Assembly: GCA_001598975.1 (NCBI GenBank)
Contig: BBXU01001025.1
Location: 1-13,122 of the forward strand
Direction of reading: 5' to 3'
From: Parachlorella kessleri
Taxonomy: Eukaryota; Chlorophyta; Trebouxiophyceae; Chlorellales; Chlorellaceae
Length of the DNA: 13,122 bases
Positions 8,401 through 13,122 of the stretch are shown in pieces. The notes under the pieces were generated by a model. The model saw only the letters and a program-made list of their open reading frames with translations, did not search any database and had not been told where the DNA came from. Each line of letters opens with the position of its first letter. Positions within the stretch are counted from its first letter, which is position 1. A program made the position numbers and the translations under genes.

Positions 8401-11400
8401 TGGGCCCTTGAAAACATGCTCTGGGGGTCTGTCAGCCAGGTTGGGCACAGCTGGTGAAGAGCTGCCAGCTGCTCACCTCTCGCATCTTCTCCACTGGCGT
8501 ATCGTCAGCATACAAGTGCCCCGCCTTGATCAGCCGGATGGCACACTCCTCCAGCTGAGGGAAGTAGTCTGCACAGGGGCAGGAAGGACAGCACATTAGT
8601 ACTACCATTGGTATGGACCACGCAGTCCTCCGGCTGAGGGAAGTGGTCTGCACGAGTCGAGAGGGATAATACACTACTGGTAGTGTCAGCATTGTAGCTG
8701 TGTCGGCATTGACCAGTCATCACATACGAGCCCCTATTGTTCGCATGTTGTTTGGGTGGGGAAAGAGCAGTGAGGACTATGACTGCCGAGCTTAGCTCTT
8801 CAACATAGGTAGGGACGGGTGGTGCAAGGCAGTTCTCGACAGTCAGGAGGATGCAAACTGCAGGGGTGCGAGCCACAGGGTTGCAGCAGGCCCTGCAATC
8901 CGTACGCAACATGCCAAATCTGAAGCCTGGCAAAAACTATTCCCAACCAACCCAGCGGTGGCGTGCTGCCGCAAACATGAGAGCAACGAGGCAGGAACAG
9001 TAGGCCAGCGGAGCTAGGGCTCTGATGCCAACCACGATAAAGGCGCGGCTCCAAAGGCAGTCAGGACTTCGTGGGAGTCAACGAACGTGCTTCCTGACCT
9101 GACGTGCAGGTGATCTTTTCATACTGCAGGCCCAGCTTCTGCATGTCAGCTATGATGTTGTCAACATACTCGTCCTTCTCCTGCAGGGGTCATCCAGGGC
9201 GCTGACTTCAAGAGTATACCCACTGCGCTGCAATCCTGTCGTCGTCTTCCAGCAGCTCGTCAACCGTCCATGCCATGGGACAGTACCGGGTCAAGATGAC
9301 AGTGGGGTCGGACAACACTTGTAGGCAGAAGCCCTGCCCGCATGAAGGCTGTACAACTATGACTGCCTGGCACAAGAAGCTGTTAGGGCGCAACCCCCAG
9401 CGGTGTGCCAGGTGCCACTTTGCGCATGTCCCGCGCCTTCAGGAGAGCTTGCCGCTGGCACTGCCGAACCACCTCATATACATGAGCAACCCACCACCTC
9501 GTTGAAAAGGCAGAGGGGTCACCATTGCACCAATCGGGGCAAAGTAAGCCAGAGCGATGCCGCAGATCCAGTGGCAGCAACCCCTGCTGGCAGAGCCTAG
9601 CCGACACAAGCAGACAATGCCCACAAAATGCCCCTCCTCTTCAGTCCACTGGCCTCCACCCAAGATTTGCCAGGAACAATGCCTCCACAACATATTTTCT
9701 GCCATAAGACCATAAGCGACGGAGGAACGGCATGCGGCTCCTACTGACCTTGCTGGGGTTGGTGTCATCAAAGCGCACCAGCATGCGGCCCTTGTACATG
9801 CTGGCGATGTGCTGGTTCAGCAGCGCAGCCTGCACAGCATGGCATAGCGCACCACGCATGAGAACGCCTATGTCAGCGTGAACCCCTCCACCGCTTGAGG
9901 TGGGACCCATCGATGTCCTCATGCCTCACTCTGGCAAGCATACTCCTCTGGAAGGACACCTCACTGGAGACGCAATGCAACATGACAATGCAATCCCACT
10001 TGAAACGCAGCCACAGCTGCACAACGGATTGCCTCCCTCTGGACAGAGGCCGCCAGGAAGCACCTGACAACCATCACTGCCGGCGGTTCACTTACAAACG
10101 CTGTAGCTGAGTCTGAGCCTCCAGTGACCTACAGCTGCTCAGCCTGCTGTGTTGTGCATCTTTGCTCCAAACCTACCCACTCTGGAATGTCCAGTGTGAA
10201 TCAAAGGCTCTCGCAGGAAGCAAGCCAGTGCCTTGCGCGGCTCCTCAATGCTGCGACTTACAGCTCCCCCTAGCACCCACCTTGGCATGGCCAATGTGGA
10301 GGTACCCAGAGGGCTCTGGCGGGAAGCGGGTCACGACCTTGCCCACTTCCACATCCTTCAGACCGACATCAAAGCTGCCCGTGTCTGCGAGAGTCGAGGA
10401 CTAGCTTTGAGTCCCTGACCCCTGGGCCCTTTCGTAATGTGCCTTGCCAAGCTCACAACTCATGTCTTTCAGTTGCAGCGGTCATGGTTACGCAGGGGGC
10501 ACCCCGGAAACAGGGCTGCCAACAACAAGGAATATTGACCGGCCGCAGCAGTAAGCCACCTGGCATCCTCACAGTCAGTCAGAAGCAGCTTACCGTGCTG
10601 GCTGCCTGTGGAGCACATTGCTGCTACACACTGGCACACCAGCAAACTCCCAGCGCAAGGGAACCCGCACCACCAAACGCTCCCAAGCCACTTGAAAAAG
10701 CTGATCCACCCACCTCCACCGCCCTTCATGTGGTCCGTGCTGCCCTCCTGCTGTCCCTGCTGCACCTGCTGCCCCTTGCCACCAGCTGCACCGCCAGCCG
10801 GCGCCGCGCTTCGCCGCTTCACGCCATACTGCTCTGCAGCCTCCCTAAGCGCTGACACCTCGCCGAGAAAGTCATACCAGCGGGCCAAGTGTGGGAAGTT
10901 GCCCGACTTTTTGAGCTTATCCCACTGCAGCGTGCCTGCAAGCCCAGCAGCAAGATGGCACCCATCACATCAGCAAAACTCTTCGCGTAAGCGCAACGAC
11001 TGTGGCTGCCTGGCTCAAATCCTTTGCAGTTTTACCTCTGAGATGGCTTTCCACCTGACAAACGAGCACCGCAAACAACCCACTGGTATTCAACAGCTTG
11101 CTTAGGTTGCAAGCTCTGCAGCACCATGCCCACGATCTTCTCTTCACCATGTGCAGGCGCCGGCTACCTGGCTACGGTTAGCAAAATAACGCATCTCTCG
11201 TCATCAGCGATCCGTGCTGGCTGATCTGCCTGTCAGCTTGCCCCAAAAATCAGGGCATAAACTCACCTTGCAGCTGCCCCCAGCAGGCCACGTCCGCCAT
11301 CGACACCGCGTAGCCCACGAGCAGGGTCCGCATGGAGAGGAAATCGTTGACCGCTTTGCACGCTGCCTCAAAGCCAGAACCGCTGACCAGCGCTGTGCAG

Positions 11401-12158
11401 GCAAAGTCCAGCCACTGGTCGACCTGTATGCAAGTCAAAACAAGCAAGCTGTTCTTTCCTGATTAAGATGGAGGCAAAGTCATGCAACTGCATGAGCACG
11501 CCAATGACGAAAAGAGCTGCTGACTAAATAACAGCATGATGCTGCACCGGAGCTGGGCCAGCAGGGGGCTGGCAAATTCCAGTCATAGGCCGATGCGTGG
11601 GTGCAAATAGAAACTAGCTTGAGATGCAAACGGCATAGCGGCAGCAGAGGGTGGAGAGTCTTGCCCCTGGTTCATATGTGTAAGCAAGCGAATTGCCGGC
11701 TTTGAGAAGTATGCCCTGCCATGCTGGGTACAGCAACTGATGAAAGGGCACCCTGCGCCAAGTATATGATGTCTGCAGACTGCCTGGCTGATACTTACTT
11801 GGCTTGCAGACAGCGCGTCTGCCCCATACAGCTGCTCTCCTGACCGGGCGGCCCTCGCAATAAACCGCAGGGCGTTGGGCACCCCAGCCACCTCCTCCCT
11901 GCACTGTCAGAGGTAACAGGTCAGTCACTGATAAGAGTTGCAAGGTGGAACAGGCTGTGCTGCGTACACATGGCCAGGCATGCGCTGCCGTGCCACTCAC
12001 CCTCCCTGGAAGTACAGCGTGGGTGCTGCATCCTTGCCTAGTTTTGCATCAGGCTTGATCTCGAAAGGGACATCGGCCAGCTTACTGGCTGCCAGGACCG
12101 CCAAAGGTGCCGTGCGCTCTGGGAAGACCAGAGTGGCCATCGGCCCGCTCACTGTCAT
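2346..12158 (-). CDS. Glutamyl-tRNA synthetase, cytosolic type (20 exons)
   Basis: It charges tRNA-Glu with glutamate in an ATP-dependent reaction. Exons on the minus strand: 12158-12001, 11898-11799, 11423-11267, 10935-10714, 10384-10281, 9829-9749, 9180-9099, 8568-8477, 8226-8133, 7607-7489, 7062-6970, 6550-6471, 6034-5932, 5414-5331, 4928-4846, 4532-4427, 3944-3809, 3492-3329, 2973-2896, 2435-2346 (stop TAG). All introns are GT..AG and all phases close, giving 741 residues, close to land-plant cytosolic GluRS. Motifs: [11 protein letters not shown] (HIGH at 242-245), [10 protein letters not shown] (about 265-274), VLSKRKL (KMSKS-like, 467-473). GluRS rather than GlnRS is indicated by the full set of exon sequences. 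Start: ATG 12158 is the first in frame after a stop at 12218-12216 and has A at -3; a second in-frame ATG at 12140 would remove six residues. No transit peptide is apparent, so I infer a cytosolic enzyme. Introns make up about 77% of the gene (7587 of 9813 nt) and I see no nested gene in them. Confidence 0.95.
5208..5260 (-). repeat. Diverged intronic copy of GluRS exon 14 3' end plus donor
   Basis: Plus-strand bases at 5210-5256 match the real exon 14/intron 14 junction region (5321 onward) at an offset of 111 nt, roughly 80-85% identical by eye, including the block tacctggt-cgtcaca. The copy keeps a GT at the equivalent donor position (5219-5218). A third short copy of the splice-flanking block (agccaagc-tacc) sits at 5295-5307. 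Readthrough from exon 14 hits a TAA at 5282-5280, before the copied donor. Confidence 0.8.
5795..5826. repeat. 16-bp tandem duplication, two units
   Basis: Two adjacent 16-bp units (cctaggaaaggaacaa, then the same with one A-to-G change) lie in GluRS intron 13. It is a recent local duplication with no visible function. Confidence 0.9.
6354..6400 (-). repeat. Diverged intronic copy of GluRS exon 12 3' end
   Basis: The minus strand here resembles the end of exon 12 (6471-6519) at an offset of about 118-122 nt with small indels. Shared blocks are ggagctg, ca-g-gcaga-ttgg and atgcc. The copy has lost a good donor and carries indels, so it is non-coding. Its degree of decay suggests it is older than the exon 8 and exon 14 copies. 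Confidence 0.6.
8069..8104. repeat. 12-bp tandem repeat, three units
   Basis: Three 12-bp units (ggtcacaaccat, ggtcacaatcat, agtcacaagcag) lie in GluRS intron 9, about 30 nt inside the donor after exon 9. A further gtcacaa occurs at 8113. It is a minisatellite-like expansion close to a splice donor. Confidence 0.85.
8621..8660 (-). repeat. Diverged intronic copy of GluRS exon 8 5' end plus acceptor
   Basis: Positions 8621-8653 match 8542-8574, the start of exon 8 with its acceptor, at 29 of 33 bases, offset 79 nt upstream of the real exon. The copy retains a TGCAG acceptor followed by codons reading [10 protein letters not shown], against [10 protein letters not shown] in the true exon. If spliced, the extra 79 nt would shift the frame. 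It is a strong decoy 3' splice site. Confidence 0.9.
10181..10228 (-). repeat. Diverged intronic copy of GluRS exon 5 3' end (HIGH region) plus donor
   Basis: The minus strand reads [13 protein letters not shown] followed by GTGGGT, echoing exon 5 [15 protein letters not shown] followed by GTGGGT. The copied junction (10181/10180) is exactly 100 nt from the real one (10281/10280). I estimate about 73% base identity with a 6-nt deletion. The copied donor is as good as the real one, and its use would add 100 nt and shift the frame. Confidence 0.75.
10714..12158 (-). other. GluRS exons 1-4: GST-C-like N-terminal domain and Gly/Gln linker
   Basis: Residues 1 to about 165 match the eukaryotic GluRS N-terminal extension. 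A beta-rich start ([20 protein letters not shown]) is followed by RFIARAA...[18 protein letters not shown] and the GST-C-type segment [20 protein letters not shown], ending [11 protein letters not shown]. In yeast the equivalent domain docks on a tRNA-binding cofactor; partner binding here is inferred only. Residues about 175-212 form a linker rich in Ala, Gly and Gln ([18 protein letters not shown]), where land plants carry a Lys-rich segment. Introns at 11899-12000 (102 nt, the shortest), 11424-11798 and 10936-11266 contain no recognisable gene. Confidence 0.85.
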
Positions 12159-12240
12159 AATACTGAGCGCCTTCCGGCTGCAAAAGTCTTGGATGTTGGG
12201 GAGCAAGACGGCTTCCTATTGCCAGCCAGCAAGTTTTGCT

Positions 12241-12258
12241 GGGCGCAGTCCTGCGCCC
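12241..12258. promoter_or_regulatory. Perfect 8-bp inverted repeat in the divergent promoter
   Basis: gggcgcag-tc-ctgcgccc is a perfect dyad with a 2-nt centre, lying between the two genes. It could be a dimeric factor site serving both directions; the identity of any factor is unknown. A smaller dyad, agtac-a-gtact, follows at 12263-12273. Confidence 0.5.
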
Positions 12259-12322
12259 TAGCAGTACAGTACTACACAAAACAGAAGGCGAGCTCCGCCG
12301 ATTGCAGTGTGATGGCACGTTC

Positions 12323-12330
12323 GCAATTGC
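12323..12330. promoter_or_regulatory. Palindrome gcaattgc in the divergent promoter
   Basis: An 8-bp perfect palindrome about 64 nt upstream of the TRM61 start, next to related blocks (gttgcatttt, aattgcat) that repeat parts of it. It may be a promoter element, but it is short enough to be chance. Confidence 0.35.
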
Positions 12331-12393
12331 CAGTTGCATTTTAATTGCATCCTGTTGCCCTGGCAAAGGCGGGCTAGACGTCTTGTGTTCACC

Positions 12394-13122
<729 letters not shown>

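Larger units (their letters stand above)
5932..10384 (-). other. GluRS exons 5-13: class I catalytic domain
   Basis: Residues 213-495. Exon 5 holds [19 protein letters not shown] with the HIGH signature. Exon 6 holds [15 protein letters not shown]. Exons 7-9 carry the connecting helices ([51 protein letters not shown]). Exon 10 carries [20 protein letters not shown] and exon 11 [20 protein letters not shown]. Exon 13 carries the KMSKS-like loop ([14 protein letters not shown]) and [12 protein letters not shown]. Key ATP-binding motifs are intact, so an active enzyme is expected. Exon 11 begins with Cys where homologues usually have a hydrophobic residue before YPTYDF. Introns of 250-568 nt contain echoes of neighbouring exons, listed separately, but no gene. 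Confidence 0.9.
12159..12393. promoter_or_regulatory. Divergent (bidirectional) promoter region of GluRS and TRM61
   Basis: Only 235 nt separate the two start codons, so both 5' UTRs and both promoters must fit here. In-frame stops at 12218-12216 (minus) and 12310-12312 (plus) rule out longer N-termini in this stretch without extra exons. No clear TATA box is seen; an AT-rich patch lies at about 12338-12350. Several perfect inverted repeats are present, listed separately. Shared regulation is inferred. Confidence 0.7.

Noticed and set aside
8505..8933. A long minus-strand frame containing DHFPQPEDC as a separate gene or extra exon
   Set aside because: It is explained by the 79-nt duplication of the exon 8 edge; splicing there would shift the frame, while the proximal acceptor closes the phase exactly.
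11734..11792. TGATGA..CTGA spacing on the plus strand suggestive of a C/D snoRNA
   Set aside because: It is antisense to the host intron, lacks terminal stem pairing and full box C context, and such short motifs are common by chance.
2346..12158. Glutaminyl-tRNA synthetase instead of glutamyl
   Set aside because: The two share a beta-barrel, but [10 protein letters not shown], the [14 protein letters not shown] loop, the GST-C-like N-domain and the C-terminus fit cytosolic GluRS.
12140..12206. Alternative GluRS starts at a TTG (12206) or the second ATG (12140)
   Set aside because: TTG is not a normal nuclear start. The ATG at 12158 comes first and has A at -3; 12140 remains possible but removes only six residues.

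Overview
This is eukaryotic nuclear DNA, most likely from a chlorophyte green alga and plausibly a Chlamydomonadales-type genome. The reasons are short exons split by many introns of 100-570 nt with GTGAGT/GTGGGT/GTAAGT-type donors and (T/C)GCAG acceptors, fairly high GC, CAG-type microsatellites, a plant-type cytosolic glutamyl-tRNA synthetase with a GST-like N-terminal domain, and a P-class PPR gene. The lineage call is an inference from gene style; there is no species marker in the window.

Layout. (1) 132-1560, plus strand: the 3' end of a pentatricopeptide repeat (PPR) gene, three exons visible, 5' part outside the window. (2) 1561-2345: convergent intergenic/3'-UTR space with a (TGC)6 microsatellite. 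(3) 2346-12158, minus strand: a complete glutamyl-tRNA synthetase gene. I could follow it exon by exon: 20 exons and 19 introns, every junction GT..AG and every reading-frame phase closing exactly, giving 741 codons plus stop. It has a GST-C-like N domain, a Gly/Gln-rich linker, a class I core with HIGH and a KMSKS-like VLSKR motif, and a GlnRS-type beta-barrel anticodon-binding region. (4) 12159-12393: a 235-nt divergent promoter gap. (5) 12394-12870, plus strand: the first two exons of TRM61, the catalytic subunit of the tRNA m1A58 methyltransferase; its AdoMet-binding part lies beyond the right edge.

Functionally the divergent pair (tRNA charging and tRNA m1A58 modification) shares one short promoter region, so co-expression is plausible. 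The PPR protein is probably an organellar RNA-binding factor and is only a convergent neighbour.

The most unusual structure is not a gene. Several introns carry a diverged second copy of the adjacent exon edge together with its splice site, 79-144 nt from the real junction (clear cases: PPR exon 1 end; GluRS exons 5, 8, 12 and 14; weaker candidates at others). This looks like repeated local tandem duplication across splice junctions, possibly a route of intron lengthening, and it leaves decoy splice sites. I found no CRISPR array, tRNA or rRNA gene, transposon or bacterial-type operon.
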